Shown here: one piece after another, positions 21,701 to 35,137 of the stretch | Layout of the letters: each line of letters opens with the position of its first letter | Position numbering within the stretch: position 1 is the stretch's first letter | Assembly (NCBI RefSeq): GCF_964019385.1 | Contig: NC_088643.1 | Coordinates: forward strand, 72,650,574 to 72,714,573 | Direction: 5' to 3' | DNA from: Sycon ciliatum | Lineage: Eukaryota > Porifera > Calcarea > Leucosolenida > Sycettidae | DNA length: 64,000 bases | Notes under the pieces: model-generated | Database searches by the model: none | What the model was told of the DNA's origin: nothing | The model's input: only the letters and a program-made list of their open reading frames with translations | Program-made: the position numbers and the translations under genes

Positions 21701-24700
21701 CTGACTGGTGAAGCCATTAGAGGAAGTGGTGGGTTAAGGTGGCAGACCACCTTCGGCCACACTGCAGGACACATCGATATTCAAAACACTGCAAAGCAGC
21801 CAATATTCATCATTTTTGCTTCAAATTTTGAGGAGACATTCCTTTAGAGTGTCTGCCTGCAATAAATCCAAAGATAGAGCCATCAACCAACTGTTAGCTG
21901 CTCACTGAGCTTTTAAATATCAGGAATCGAAGTTTGCTGCGGACTTGGAAAATTTCGGTTCATGATATAACAAAGACCATCTCAATCAAACAATTAGTAA
22001 AGTTTGGCCAGCAACATATCTGAGGTGCCAACGAAGAGATATTTTGAGAAAGCCCACTGAGACAGAAATGATCAGAAGCACATTGGAACAGAATCGGAAC
22101 GGTACGCAAGCATTTATTTTCTTTGGACGCCAAATTATATTTCTGAGTGCAAGTTCTGTAAAAACAAAGAGTGTTAGCACCTAGACAATTTCCCATAGAT
22201 CTGTTTAGATATTAGGTTTGTTGGTCTAGGATGCATGACGGCTGAGATATCGTGTACCAAAGTTTGCCGGGTAAGCCCAAAAAGTGCAAACTTTTGCCTA
22301 TCTAGAATCCTCCAGCACAATATGTTTCTCCTTCTTCCTGCTGAGCTCGGTCTGCAAACCCCTTCCTGATTGCCCGTCTTCGCTTTCTAGCTGACTTTTC
22401 TTCTTCACTGGACTTGCGCCTCTTGTGATAAGCCTTGTCGGAGTCAAATCTACTCGAGAAGGCTGTAATGGATAGGCTAACTGCACAACCAGATGCGAAC
22501 AGGATGTTGGCCACTGTCTTGTATCCATCGTTGAAGATTGCCGTCGTAAGATGAGCAGCTGTCTCCGCAGTTTGCCTGCTGCAGAAGGACTTTTTGGGAC
22601 ACATGCCCCAAACGAGACCATTCAACGCTTCATTGGCATTCTGTGTTGCAGACCTGGCACAGCGAAGCAGAAGTGCGTTATCTGTTAGACGCACGTACAC
22701 AGGCTTCATCTCGTCAAAAACAGCTTTGGGTAATGCATCATGGTGTGTATACTCAGCCCCACCGGCTTTCTTGCTTTGCCAACCACACCAAGAAGTTAGT
22801 CCAAGTGGGCAGTACTCGTGGCGTGGTTTGTCTGCAGTTGAGCCACTATGGCAAAATGATGCCCATATAGCCAGCCCTCTTCATCTCAGCAAGATCACCA
22901 GCATGTGTCTTGATTGTGTCCCCATAGTAGTGCTGCAAGGAGTCAATGCGTTTGTCAGTAAGTCGACCCCTTCCACCAATTGGTTTGCCGTCTGATAGCT
23001 TCTGCTCTCCAAGTCGCTGCCGAAGGTCTCGCAAGTTCTTTCCAAGACGTTTTCTGACGTGCCCAACACATTCCTCCTTGGCGATCTCCACGTCACCGTA
23101 TGGTTTCGTTGCCGAGACAGCCATGTGACCTTTACTATCACCATCGCCAATGTATGTAGTGTATTTGATCTTGTTCGTGTCCTCCGACCTTGCCCAGAGC
23201 TGCTTCACTGCTTCAGTCTCCATGGCCGGTGAAGATACAGTGGTGTTGATCTGGCAGTCATCTTTGTGTTTCGCCTTCCAAGTATTGAACTGCACCTGTG
23301 TGATAGATTTCAGATCCAGTTTCTGTTGCCAGACTTTGCACAAATCGCAATGCTTGGACAAAACCAGGACATCAATAACTTTTTGGTTGTCAAAGGAAAT
23401 CACAGACTGGACATTGTAAAGGGATGAATAACCTCGTCGCATCCGAGTACCGTCCATACTGACAGCGACACGATCTGGATACTCGACATTTTCCGCTGTT
23501 TTAGTCGTCAACAACTCCGTTGCCCATTTCCGCATAGACTTGTCACAAATCTCAACAGCTGCGTCATGTAAAGCAATACTGTGATTCTGGAACGGTTCTT
23601 TTCGCACAGGTTCTGGCAAATCCATAACTGCACAGAATTTGCGCAATCCCTCTCTAGCTCTGCCAATCATTCTCATTTAGGGCTGAAACGAACATGGATT
23701 TCGTCTTAACGAACCTTCTTTATCATAACGAACGAACATGCGACATGCCAAAGAGTACACACACTATAACAGGGAGGGAGGTGGGAAGTCAAAATAGCAC
23801 TAGCTTCCTAACAAACTCCTTTCTGTCTACACAGCTCAGGCTGTAGCTTGGCAATGTAAACAGCCTCTAGCACATCCAGGTGACATTTGCTGCGCGCCCG
23901 CGCATGAATCTTGAAGTGCTCTGGAACATTCTTACATACTGCATTCAGGCAAGAAGGGGACATGATCAGATGTGTAGTTATTGCAGAATCATTTTTCACA
24001 GCTGATGGCTTGTGTGAATCACGCTGGTTGGGTTCACACTTACTAGTACTCGGGATAGGGTTAGCCTGCGCTACCTGATCCGATGGGCTCCTGGTCGGTG
24101 TCCGTGCAACTTGGCGTTGTTGTAGTAGCCGAGTACTGCGGCGAGCGCTGGCTGTTGTCTGCACCTTCTTGGAGCCGACACGCTGTATGATGGTTGAAGC
24201 GGTGATAGTTGGCTTTGTCAGGGCTGTTGCCAGTGCCTTCTGTTTGGGCGGTCTTCCTCTCCTGGGTTTGACGTAGTCGACACCTGGTGTTGCGGCCATG
24301 ACTAGTCTTGGCGGAATATGCTGCGACATGCGATCACCTAGGCATTGTGTTGTCTTGCCGATGTACCTATTTTGACTTCCCACCTCCCTGTTATAGTGCG
24401 TGTACTCTTTGGCGCAACTCACACTATCATTCAGCCTGTGTATGTTTCATCACAATTTTCCACCAATATGCTGTATAAATTGACATCGTTGTGCTTCGTC
24501 ACATTATCAGTGCTGCCAAATAATTTTCGCCTCGGCAATTTTTTTTACAGAGAATTCAAAATATCACCTAAAACTAGGGATGAAACGATCATCCATTTCT
24601 TCTTATCGAGTACCGTTTATTATTAACGATCGAGTTATCATATAACGAGTATGCTGGATTTGTATGACAAATAAATTTTACTGGTCTCCGGGGGGGGGGG

Positions 24701-27700
24701 GGGGGGGGGGGAATATGTGCATGACACACTGGATCCCAAAAGTGCGAAGGTGCCTAGAAAAAGGTGTGAATTGTGTCACCTTGGATGACGCGTGCTGGAG
24801 TTGACTATGCAGACAGTGTGACTAAGCTAGTACTATGCATAATAGGTACACTGCACATGCCTGCACATGCACAAGTAGTGCATACTCGATAACAGCATAA
24901 CGAGTAGCGATCACAGAGATAACGAGTAAGTTCCGAGTACTCGGTGTAATCGTTTCATCCCTACCTAAAACACCATGAAAATTCGCTTCGTTGCCATGGT
25001 AACCCCGGAGTTGTCATGAATTTTGTAATGATGAGTGTGGTCGCACACTGACTCTGTACAGACTGTCAGCGTACATGTACATGCCATCCAGCCTGATCCA
25101 GGCATGTTTCTTTGCACTTCCACAGCCAAGCGCTAGCCTTTTTAGAAGCAAATGTACAGTGATTTGTGCCTTCAGTTGCGCTGAAAAGTGAAAGTACAGG
25201 ACTTCTGCATAGGAAAGTAATGATCTCCGACATTTTGGCTGCTTTTCGGACGTTTCCCTTTTCGGACCGGTTTTCGGAAGAGCCTTCAAAAATCGGACAC
25301 TGTCCGAAAAATCGGACGGTTTGGCAGCACTGCATTATCACCATATACTGATTTTGAAGAGTAATGGTACGAAAGGCCTCATTAGATTTTCAACTAGCTT
25401 CGTCTCTTCGTGTGCTGATAATTTATCAATTGAAATAATAATTATTATCTTGGAATGGGCAACTTTGAAAGTCTGTATCTCACGAACCATTGGACCGAAT
25501 CACCTCAAATTTTCAACATAGACCCTTTAGGATGTATCCATTCCTAAACTGATGCCGTTTACGCGATACGAGGAACTTCAATTTTTGACTCCTGTGACCT
25601 GAATATCTGCTAGTACAGCATTACATTTGTGAGTTCTGCATTCGACAAGGATATATGGGCGAATTGGTGGCCCGCCGATGCGAATGTCTTTACTTGAGGT
25701 GTTCCTCAACACGTCAGGTGATGCGTCCGCGAATCCGGCTAGCTTTACTTTTTTTTACAGTGACGCTAGGTGCTGAGGGACGGGCCTGCAGAAGAACATG
25801 AGACACATTTAGCAACACTGCTGCAGTATCTTTCTCACGTAAAGGGCATTCACGGTGGTGTACATGTGCCATTGGAATGTACACACATATCGTGACATAA
25901 TCGGAAGAAAGATGTTGGAATCTCCAAAGTATGAACGTGATTATGTAGCCTAGAGTACATACCCTCCTTCTTCTGCACTCAACCTTACTGTAGTCGTTAC
26001 TGAGCACTTGAGAATCCGGAGTTGACATATCGCTTAGCCAATCGTGAACCTCGCAGGAGCCGTAACTCACCTTTATTTCACACTGATGTTTCCTCACGAT
26101 GGCAGCGTTCTGACATTGTTGAGACTGTGCGCTATGCTGAAATGTGCCTGCCTCGTTCTTTTTTTCCTCGTTTACTTTGCATTGCAGCCCGCCTCGTGCA
26201 AGTCCATTAGCAACTCGCTCCAAGAAACCGTCATCCGCCAAGACACTCGACATGGGCAAAGCAGCCAACCTGGCTGCATCCAACAAAGCAGCACCGGCTG
26301 CCGCACAGCCCCCTGCGCAGCAGCAGGCCAGCAGTTTACTTGACATTGCTGGCGGCACGGAAACCTCGGATCCATTCGGTTTGCGCGGTAAGTACTAGTA
26401 GTGGCTACCACTGCCTTACCATAGGGTCAGGACAACTATTTCTTCAGCACCACGTGGTGTTCAAATTCTTTGCGGGTGTGGCTGGGCAGCTACAGTTGTA
26501 TTGAATCCACACAAAGAAGTAGAAGGATTAACGAAATGTTACCACTATCTTCGCTTGTGAAGTAAAATACCTTTAAGACAAGTCGTTCCCATGGCGAGCT
26601 GTATGCAAAGCTGCTACACTTCAAGAGTACATATCCTCCAAGAGTGTGCAACTCCACTATGTGTGCTGTCCCGACAGAATTTCAAGCTGACGTCATTTTT
26701 TATTCTGCAGTGCGCATTGTACACATATTATCAGACGTATCCTGGACCTGTAGTTGACAAATCTACAAATCATTTTAAATTAGTTCAAGGAAACACGTGT
26801 GCTGCGTTGATACCCCGTACAAACATCGTAAATTACTCGTTCGAGAAGCATTGCATCATAAGAATGACGTCAACTTGAAATTCTGTTGGGACAGCAGGGT
26901 ATGTGGGAATTGCACACTCTTCGGGGTATTTCTCTTGCTATCGTACCAATGAGCTCCCCCAGAGAAGTGTTTGCAAGATAAAATCAAGAGGTACATGTAC
27001 AAGAAATAGTGTGCTTGTCTTATAGTTAGCACCAGCCAGGTAGCACCAGTGACAGTGTGCACCTGTTTAGCTAGCTCGGTAAAATGTTTCAGTTTGTAAA
27101 CATAAGGTTGTGGGTTCGATTCCCATCATTTCATATAAAGCATCCATCGTATCTGCTCTTTGGGTTCCCATGAGAGAGTTAGATGGTTGGAGATGCTACA
27201 GTGATGATAAATGTCCCGTCTTCGGCTCTTTCTGGTAACTTCTCAGGAAGTAGTCTTCCTCAAAGGACCGACATTTCAATTTTCTTTTTTTCTTCTTTTT
27301 TCTTCATTTTTTCTTTTTTTTCGTGAGGTATTTGTCAAAGTGGCAATGAATGCATGCAGTAGTGACATGTGATGGGAATCTTTTTTTTCATTTTTGTTCT
27401 TGCTTGTTTTTATTGGTATTACAGGCCAAGCGCCTGATGACTTTACCGACTTAGCATCAGCGCGTTCAACAGGTGTTGCTCAGCCTGCCGCTCCCGGCGG
27501 TAATGGATTTACGGACTTCACAGACTTCCAATCTTCAACGTCAACGTCCGCTAATAGTTCTTTCGTGAGTGCACAGCCTGCTGCACCTGCACAGCCGTCA
27601 GCGACACCTCTCATGCCTGGGTATTCTCCACAGCAAGTTTTGATGCCGATGGGCTCCACATCACAGCCAGCAGTAAGTTCTTGCAGATGGACATGGATTT

Positions 27701-29241
27701 TATAGCAGTTGAACGTGCATGCTTGTTTGGAGTGCTGAACCCACGTTAAAGCCTGCTGCATCACCCATCTATACTCTAGTTTTCTCTGGTGCACGCCGCT
27801 CTTGTAAGCATTCATGGTTGTGTCTGGACCGTGTCCTGCTGTAATGTCTTGCTCTTTTGCTCTTTTGTTTGTAGACTTCAACTGCCGCCATGTCCACGCC
27901 TGTCAGTGCTGCAGAGCCTGCAGTAAGTACTAAAGTAGGGATTCTTTTCTATTGCTCTCGTCCTTTCAGTCAAAATAACGTTTGAGTTTTTGTGATGAAC
28001 TTTGAAGGAGGCATGTGCATGGATTTGCAGATGCATGTGCGTAATGCCCTCAAGGAAGTTAGTTGCTCCCCACACTGGAGCTCGCGCTTTTCCTGCCGAC
28101 CTGACTTGCCACTTGACTTACTGCCATCCACAGTCGCTACCACTATTGTGCAATACCCTCTGTTGAAAGTTATGTTTTTGCGTCATATAACCAAAGTTTA
28201 ATTGTAATAATTGGAAGTACATGTAGTACAGTCCCCTCCTGAACATGCCTTTACATGCCGTTGGCGTGTACTGGAGCACGTCCGACTGTAGAGTTGTGTA
28301 TGAGATTGGCTATTTTGGGTGGCCAGTACATGTACCCCCCCCCCCCCCCCCCCACGGCGTGGGCCTTTCCAATGATGTTCGTATATTGGGATATACATGT
28401 AACTCTCTTCATCTGTTATGCTCTGTGACTGTGTAGTCATTAGGCCTAGTAGTTATGAAGAAGAAAACACAGGCATGGTCTTGACTGCTGGCCTGTGTGA
28501 CGATACGGGCTGGGGAAATAGTGCACTGGATGATCCACAGGGCACGCGTCGGAGTAAAGGTGGTTTTTCCAGAACTTCTGAGGTGCCATGCATCTTTGTT
28601 TTTTGCCTCTTTCGTTTTCCCAGAAACCCAGCAGTGACCTGCACAAGTGGACAGACTCCACCGGTGTTAACATTAGCTTGGATTTTGGTAACAAGGGTGG
28701 CGCTGACAAGAAGATGCCTACAAAGAAAGTGTCGATGAATGAGCTGATGGCAGTACCGGCAGCTGGACCTGGTGTAGGTGCCACCATGTCTGCCAACCCG
28801 TCCGCTGCTGCAATGGGCATGCAAGCTGGTGGTATGGGCATGCAAGCTGGTGGTATAGGAATGAATGCTGGAGTCGCCGGTATGGGTATGCAAGCTGGCG
28901 TCGGAGTCGGTGCTGGAGGTATGATGATGCAGGGCGGAGGCGCCAACGTTCGCATGATGTCACCGGGTATGCAAGGTGGAATGATGTCATCATCTCCTGG
29001 CATGCAACGTGGAATGATGTCGTCGCCAGGTATGCAGGCTGGAATGATGGCGTCACCAGGCATGCAAGCCGGAATGATGGCCTCACCGGGAATGCAGGGT
29101 GGTATGATGCGTCCGCAGGGAGGAATGCAGGCTGGTGGCGGTTCTGGGATGATGATGGGCGGAATGAATCAACAACAAATGGGAATGCAAGGTGGTGCTG
29201 GTGGCGGTGTCAACAACTATGGTGGACGACTCCATTTCTAG
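16580..29241 (+). CDS. CLINT1: Clathrin interactor 1 (epsinR), ENTH-domain adaptor
   Basis: Nine exons: 16580-16611, 16825-17023, 20002-20140, 20439-20597, 21520-21673, 26188-26387, 27425-27672, 27875-27922 and 28624-29241. Phases agree throughout, giving 598 residues. The ENTH domain (about 1-130) starts MWKLREIQDKVTNVVMSYTE and contains EAKVREATNEDPWGP and YLVRNGSEKVVTSAREHLYD, nearly identical to human CLINT1. Then come a basic/Ser-rich linker, PSSAKTLDMG, a DPF motif (TSDPFG) and acidic-Phe motifs (DDFTDL, FTDFTDF) of the type that bind AP-1 gamma-ear and clathrin partners. Residues 394-598 begin with the conserved SSDLHKWTDSTGVNISLD and end in a Met/Gly repeat tail (GMQAGGMGMQAG, SPGMQAGMM). 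Role in the family: PtdIns4P-binding adaptor for AP-1/clathrin vesicles at the trans-Golgi and endosomes. Intron 5 (4.5 kb) is a transposon graveyard. Confidence 0.95.
17669..18216. mobile_element. 548-bp TIR element, CAGGGGCGTC ends, 5-bp TSD TACAC
   Basis: It begins CAGGGGCGTCAGAAGG and ends CCGACGCCCCTT. TACAC flanks both sides (17664-17668 and 18217-18221). It belongs to the same family as 4257-4453. It contains a GC-rich GGGGGGTCATCCCCC hairpin near its left end and lies in CLINT1 intron 2. Confidence 0.65.
18360..18406. repeat. Perfect 47-bp palindrome
   Basis: Two 23-bp arms (TTTGCTGGGACCCACTCC... and its exact complement) are separated by a single A. It would extrude as a hairpin with essentially no loop. 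It lies in CLINT1 intron 2. Confidence 0.9.
18658..18722. repeat. (AG)n microsatellite
   Basis: About 64 bp of perfect AG repeat in CLINT1 intron 2. The Leu-Ser open frames on the complement come from it. Confidence 0.95.
18929..19288. mobile_element. Foldback (long inverted-repeat) element, about 360 bp
   Basis: The left arm (about 18929-19037) and right arm (about 19162-19288) are complementary over about 110 bp. Shared segments include GGACCAAGAAA, ACAAGTTACTCTATAATGTC and TACTAGTAATT. It has no ORF. Parts recur at 46540-46640 (ACTCGGACGGAGAACCAAGG, AAAAAGGACCAAGGA), showing a dispersed family. Confidence 0.7.
19406..19633. mobile_element. 228-bp PIF/Harbinger-like MITE, 3-bp TSD TAA
   Basis: The ends GGGGTCGTCCATAATTATCG and the complement of CGATATTTACGGACGGCCCC form TIRs of about 32 bp with few mismatches. 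TAA flanks both sides (19403-19405 and 19634-19636). A TWA 3-bp duplication fits the PIF/Harbinger superfamily. In CLINT1 intron 2. Confidence 0.75.
22302..23676 (-). pseudogene. Mutator-like transposase, 5'-truncated and frameshifted
   Basis: In CLINT1 intron 5, antisense. The upstream part (22846-23676) carries VSMDGTRMRRGYSS, TTYIGDGDS, EECVGHVRKRLG and IGGRGRLTDKRID, hallmarks I know from the Mutator-like transposase domain common in invertebrate genomes. The reading frame shifts at about 22860-22880. A second frame then continues the same family (HEYCPLG..SWC, then TQNANEALNGLVWG) to an intact C-terminus at 22302 (ETYCAGGF). The N-terminal part of the family is missing, because the ORF begins at 23676 next to a hAT-like end (TTAGGGCTGAAACGAA on the plus strand). 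It is a dead copy unless the shift is a sequencing error. Confidence 0.8.
23747..24422 (-). mobile_element. Inverted-repeat unit enclosing a GIY-YIG endonuclease ORF with AT-hook (Penelope-type)
   Basis: Arms at 23747-23797 and 24367-24413 are complementary over about 47 bp (GCCAAAGAGTACAC...GTCAAAATAG; one arm has 4 extra bases). A 204-residue ORF (23808-24422, minus) begins in the right arm. It has YIGKTTQCLGDRM (second half of GIY-YIG with its conserved Arg), SAITTHL, VLEAVYI (catalytic Glu) and LQPELCRQK, like the endonuclease of Penelope-like retroelements. Between HIP and SAITTHL there are about 120 extra residues holding a textbook AT-hook (KPRRGRPPKQK) and Ser/Thr-rich sequence. No reverse transcriptase is adjacent. 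It could be a 5'-truncated Penelope copy or a separate small element. Confidence 0.65.
24508..25331. mobile_element. TIR element CAGTGCTGCCAAA, flanked by CATTAT; hosts a nested MITE
   Basis: It begins CAGTGCTGCCAAA and ends with the exact complement TTTGGCAGCACTG. CATTAT lies directly outside both ends (24502-24507 and 25332-25337). After removing the nested 389-bp element the unit is about 430 bp with no transposase. Superfamily uncertain: the ends look hAT-like but the duplication is 6 bp. Confidence 0.65.
24575..24963. mobile_element. 389-bp hAT-type MITE, TSD CCTAAAAC, nested in 24508-25331
   Basis: The ends TAGGGATGAAACGAT and ATCGTTTCATCCCTA are complementary apart from the last base. 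CCTAAAAC is perfectly duplicated (24567-24574 and 24964-24971). The interior carries CGAGTA motifs and a 20-bp poly-G run at about 24690. Confidence 0.85.
26621..26938. mobile_element. Foldback MITE, diverged relative of 7982-8287
   Basis: The left arm begins TCAAGAGTAC and contains AAGAGTGTGCAACTC, like the 7982 element. The right arm complements it over about 70 bp (GAATTTCAAG, TGACGTCA, GTGCAATTCCC). No clean target duplication was found. In CLINT1 intron 6. Confidence 0.6.
27066..27136 (+). repeat. tRNA-like sequence in CLINT1 intron 6
   Basis: An A-box-like TAGCTAGCTCGGTAAA, an anticodon-like stem (TGTTT/AAACA) and a T-arm GTGGGTTCGATTCCCAT with five pairs are present. The acceptor arm does not pair, so a tRNA-derived repeat is likelier than a functional tRNA. 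Confidence 0.45.
28760..29200 (+). repeat. Met/Gly-rich coding repeat in the last CLINT1 exon
   Basis: Degenerate units of about 18-27 bp encode GMQAGGMGMQAGG and then SPGMQAGMMA. The human CLINT1 tail is also Met-rich (for example MGMNMN), so low-complexity Met/Gly content is a shared feature, while the tandem unit is local. Confidence 0.8.
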
Positions 29242-29959
29242 AAGAAATCCCTGCGTCCTGCTGGTCGGGTCGTTAGGTTTATGTGACAAGTAGAAGATTA
29301 TGATGGGTTTCCTACTCTTTTTTTGTCCTGTGTGTAGGTTTTTAGCATGTCGAGACTGGTCTCTCTAGACTTAGGTTGTGTTTTCGTCGTCGATCCTTGT
29401 GAAGCGTGTCAGTTCCCAATGCCTTCCCTCTTTCTCAAACAATTTTTATAATCTTATTCACATGATCATGAGGACTTTGCTTTTGGTGGCGTGTGTGCCT
29501 TTCTATTATATTTTTATGCTGCAGTTCTCCATCTCTCTGTCCCTCTCTCCACAAATGCCGCTTGGCTTTATATATATTTTTACAATCTTCTTGCTCGCTT
29601 CTTCTGCTGAGTGCAGCAGGCTTGCACACGCGCACAAATTAGTATTTTTTCAATTCTTGACGTTCGCTCACGTAGGTTTTGCGCCGCTATGCTATTATTA
29701 TTGCAACGGGTTGGTGTCTTACACTTGTTTTGTTTTGTGGAGCCTGGGCCGCTCCGTGTGATACGCCTTTCTTCGCTGGCGTGTAGAAACCGTGCTTGGC
29801 CGTCCCTGGCACTTGGGTAGTAGCCTACATTGTCGTCCTCTTACTGTCATCGTCTTGTTTGTTTGCTGTTGTGACACCTGAGATGGGTTTTCATCTTGAA
29901 AGCTTACTACTGTATTCGTTTCTTCGTTTTCCCACTTGTGGTATCTTGTTCTCGAGTGA

Positions 29960-31379
<1,420 letters not shown>

Positions 31380-31613
31380 TCACACGTCCGCATTTATTGT
31401 GGGATTGCCTGTGTCATCGTCGTCATCATCATCATCGGCATTGCTGAGCCTAGCAAAGTCGGTACTGTCCATGTTGCGCTTGCCCTTGCGATAGAAGATA
31501 ACGATGACGGCAACCAGAGCCAGTATTCCCAGCATCACGAGGATAATGACAAGGGCAATGATGCCCGGCTTCACGCCACCGCTATCATTCGGGGTAGGTG
31601 GGTTGTTGCCTGC

Positions 31614-31650
<37 letters not shown>

Positions 31651-32475
31651 ACAGATATGCGCATACAACGTGTCATGTACACAGCCACAAATGGTCACCT
31701 ATGGCTAGCCGCTTTCGTCACTTACACAGTTGCATGCGGATGTGCAGGTGCTACCATGCACATAAAACAATGATTGAAGTCCATTCTCAGGCCGCAGTGT
31801 ACTTGCCTAGTACTGGCCAGGAGACAACGGACAGTCTGGTTAGCACATCTCCGGAAAGATTTGATTTAATACATCTGTGTTGCCAACAGCTACATGTGTG
31901 TGTGTGTGTGTATGTGTGTGTATGTGTGTGTGTGTGCACGCACGCGCGCATGCACGTGGAGACACCTAGTCAGCTCAGGGAGATGGTGCTGGGCAGGATA
32001 GTGAAGATACAAAACTAATATTTTAAAGTGCAGTCAAATGCAGTGACTAATGAGTAACGAGACTGCAGATTATCACAAAATCCTCTGCAATGATCGCATG
32101 CAAACACATCCCTGCTCATGGGCCGCATACATAAGTACGTCAATGTGTGTATGCACCAGACACAGCGGCAGCACCCAGGTATAGCCAGTGGCAAACAGTG
32201 ACACACGCTTATAAGTTGACATTAGTCAAGTGGTGTGGCTTCACTGTCCGAAGAGTGCTCAATGCCCATGTAGGGCAGAGCCGTGTACACAAGAGAGAGA
32301 TTGGAAGCTTCCAATCTCCCTCTCTTGTGTATAAGTTAACATTAGTTAGACAACCAAAAGCACACACACGGAAAGTGAATATCAAATGTCTCTGCACTGT
32401 ACTCACCGCCCGTATCATACGTTCCATTGCCATCTATGTTAGCAGTGACATATGGACACACACACACACACATGT

Positions 32476-32508
<33 letters not shown>

Positions 32509-34770
32509 GTATGATGTGCATACAGTGCCAACACAATCGATTCAAGAGAGTGTGATAGTTTTACAACACCAAGTCTGGCCATCAAAAAGAATCAGAAATC
32601 CAGAATGTACCGCAATGCCGCCACACACCGTGGGGAGCTGGCCACCTCTAGAACATCATTATCCTGGGTTTTGAGAGACGGTTGTCTGCGGGAAGTACCA
32701 AGATGTGCTCGGAATACGCAAGGGTGGCTTTATAGGTTAAAAAACAAACATCACTGGATGTGGTTGCACTGCATGACAGTACACGCTTGGCCAATGCACC
32801 CACAGTAGGTGCTTGGCCAATGCACCCAGTAGAATACAACTTCCCTGTTCGCACTGCCCTTATTCAGTTCACTTACCGGGACATACAATCTCGACGCGAA
32901 AAATGGGGCATTTGCTTTGTCCACCGATCTTGGTGGCGACATCACAGTTCATCAAGTAGTCCGACACCGCCAAGTCCTTCAGGTTGTTACTGCAAGATGG
33001 TGGCAGGCAGAACGTTGTGTTGAAGGCATGGTCTTTCTCAAACGCTGTAGATGTGCAAAAGAGGGCACTGATACCGAAAAGAGCCTGGCACTGAGTTTGA
33101 GCATTGCGCCACTTCGAGCAGCCATGGATATCTGGGCAGCGGGGCTGAACATAATTGGCCTGCCGGCTCAGGCACGTGATCAGATCGCCAACGCATGGAC
33201 GGAAGAGCTGCGGCTTGGCCAGGTCGGCCCTGCACGTTGGGTTGGTGATGTTCCGATAGCGGTCATCTAACACATTCTGTACACTAAGAAGAGAGGTAAA
33301 AACACGAACAGCACAAACACCAGCCACGCAGGTATGAGCGTCTCTCACAGCAATAGCTCTCTGACTGTAGCCCCACCGGTTCTGTGTACTCTGACTGTAG
33401 CCCCACCGGTTCTGTGTACTCTGACTGTAGCCCCACCGGTTCTGTGTACTACAGTGGAACTCATGTAGTACATACACGAATCCATTCGGACTGCACACGA
33501 TAATGTTCTAATTTGCTAAATATGTACTGTACATATCACAAGTCGCCTGATGGTTGCATTGTACAAGAAACTCTGAGTTGCAATGAACTCTGTAAATCTC
33601 CTTTGTGCCTGCTGTGTATCATTGTCTATATAATGTACTGCTCCTGTGCAATTTCATCAATTGTCAAAATGGCCGCACATGCTGCTGTCGGAGCGCTAGA
33701 AACTCTGCCCAAAGTGAATTATGACCATGGCACATCGATCGTGGTGACGACCTAATCAGGCTAATGTTTTCTTAGCCTACCATAGCAGTGGGATGCAAAA
33801 TTCCATACTCCGTTTCCATGGTTACCAAGGGCTGTTGCCATGGACGTTCGTAATATGCCTTGTACTATCACGTCTAAAATTTGTGGACTCCTTCATTAGC
33901 CCCTTACCAACAGTTTAGGGTCAAGTTTTAGGTCCATGTTAGAACCGAGGCCGTGCAGCATGTCTGTGTATGATGGTCCTACCGGTAGGACCGAGGTCTA
34001 TGCAAGCTATCAATAATGTAACAACTCAGCCATTTTAAAGGGAATACATGTACCGGTACTTACCCTGGCTGACAGCACTGGATAGAGTCATCAGCAAACT
34101 TGCAGCAGTCAGTCCAGGATTGGTTACCGGAAGACGCCGATGCAGGGCAAGTATTGCTCTTGCAGTAATCTTTCAAAAGAAGAAGCAGCGCACATAATGT
34201 ACCAGAACAATATGCTGTTAGTGGCCATCAGTACAGCCTGAAACACAGTCGGTAGCCATGCAAAGCCAGCTGCGCACTGAAACTTCGCAGGTTGCTGCCT
34301 AGGTTACTCCCCACGGAGTTAGCACAGTAGAGCAGTAGCTATCTTGCAAGCACGGGAACACTGCATGGCATGCGGGTCCATGCAGGAAGCAACCACATGT
34401 ATGGCAGTATGCACAGTAACAAAAGCAATGCTGCAAGGCTAACATCAGGTGTTTCGCATGGGCCAGCAGAGGTTTTGAGCCGGAAGAATGTCAAAGGAAC
34501 ATGCACACAGACAGACAGCCTGGACAGACTGACAGACAGACAGACAGACAGACAGCCTGGACAGACAGACAGACAGACAGACAGACAGCCTGGACAGACA
34601 GACAGACAGACAGACAGACATACAGACATACAGACAGACATACAGACATACAGACATACAGACAGACAGGCAGGCAGGCAGACAGACAGACAGACAGACA
34701 GACAGACAGCCTGGACAGACAGACAGACAGACAGACAGACATACAGACAGACATACAGACATACATACAG

Positions 34771-34802
<32 letters not shown>

Positions 34803-35064
34803 GGTGATAGACCTAAGGCAACACGTCCATACATACACGGGATAGAACTCACCTGTACAACTAGCAGCACTTCCACTCAGCTGACCATTAGCCATACATC
34901 GCCGCACCGCATTCCCACTGCTCAACTGATAGCCACTATCACACACTGCTGTGACGGTGGAGTTGTACGGTATTTTGGAGGCCTGCGGTGTGAGTGAACC
35001 ATGACTTGGCGTGGCGGGAACAGAGCACTGGATCACTGTGATCATGACAAATAGGTGTACACAC

Positions 35065-35137
<73 letters not shown>

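Noticed and set aside
33358-33450. CRISPR-like array
   Set aside because: Direct repeats are adjacent with no spacers and the genome is eukaryotic. The same applies to all other tandem arrays here.
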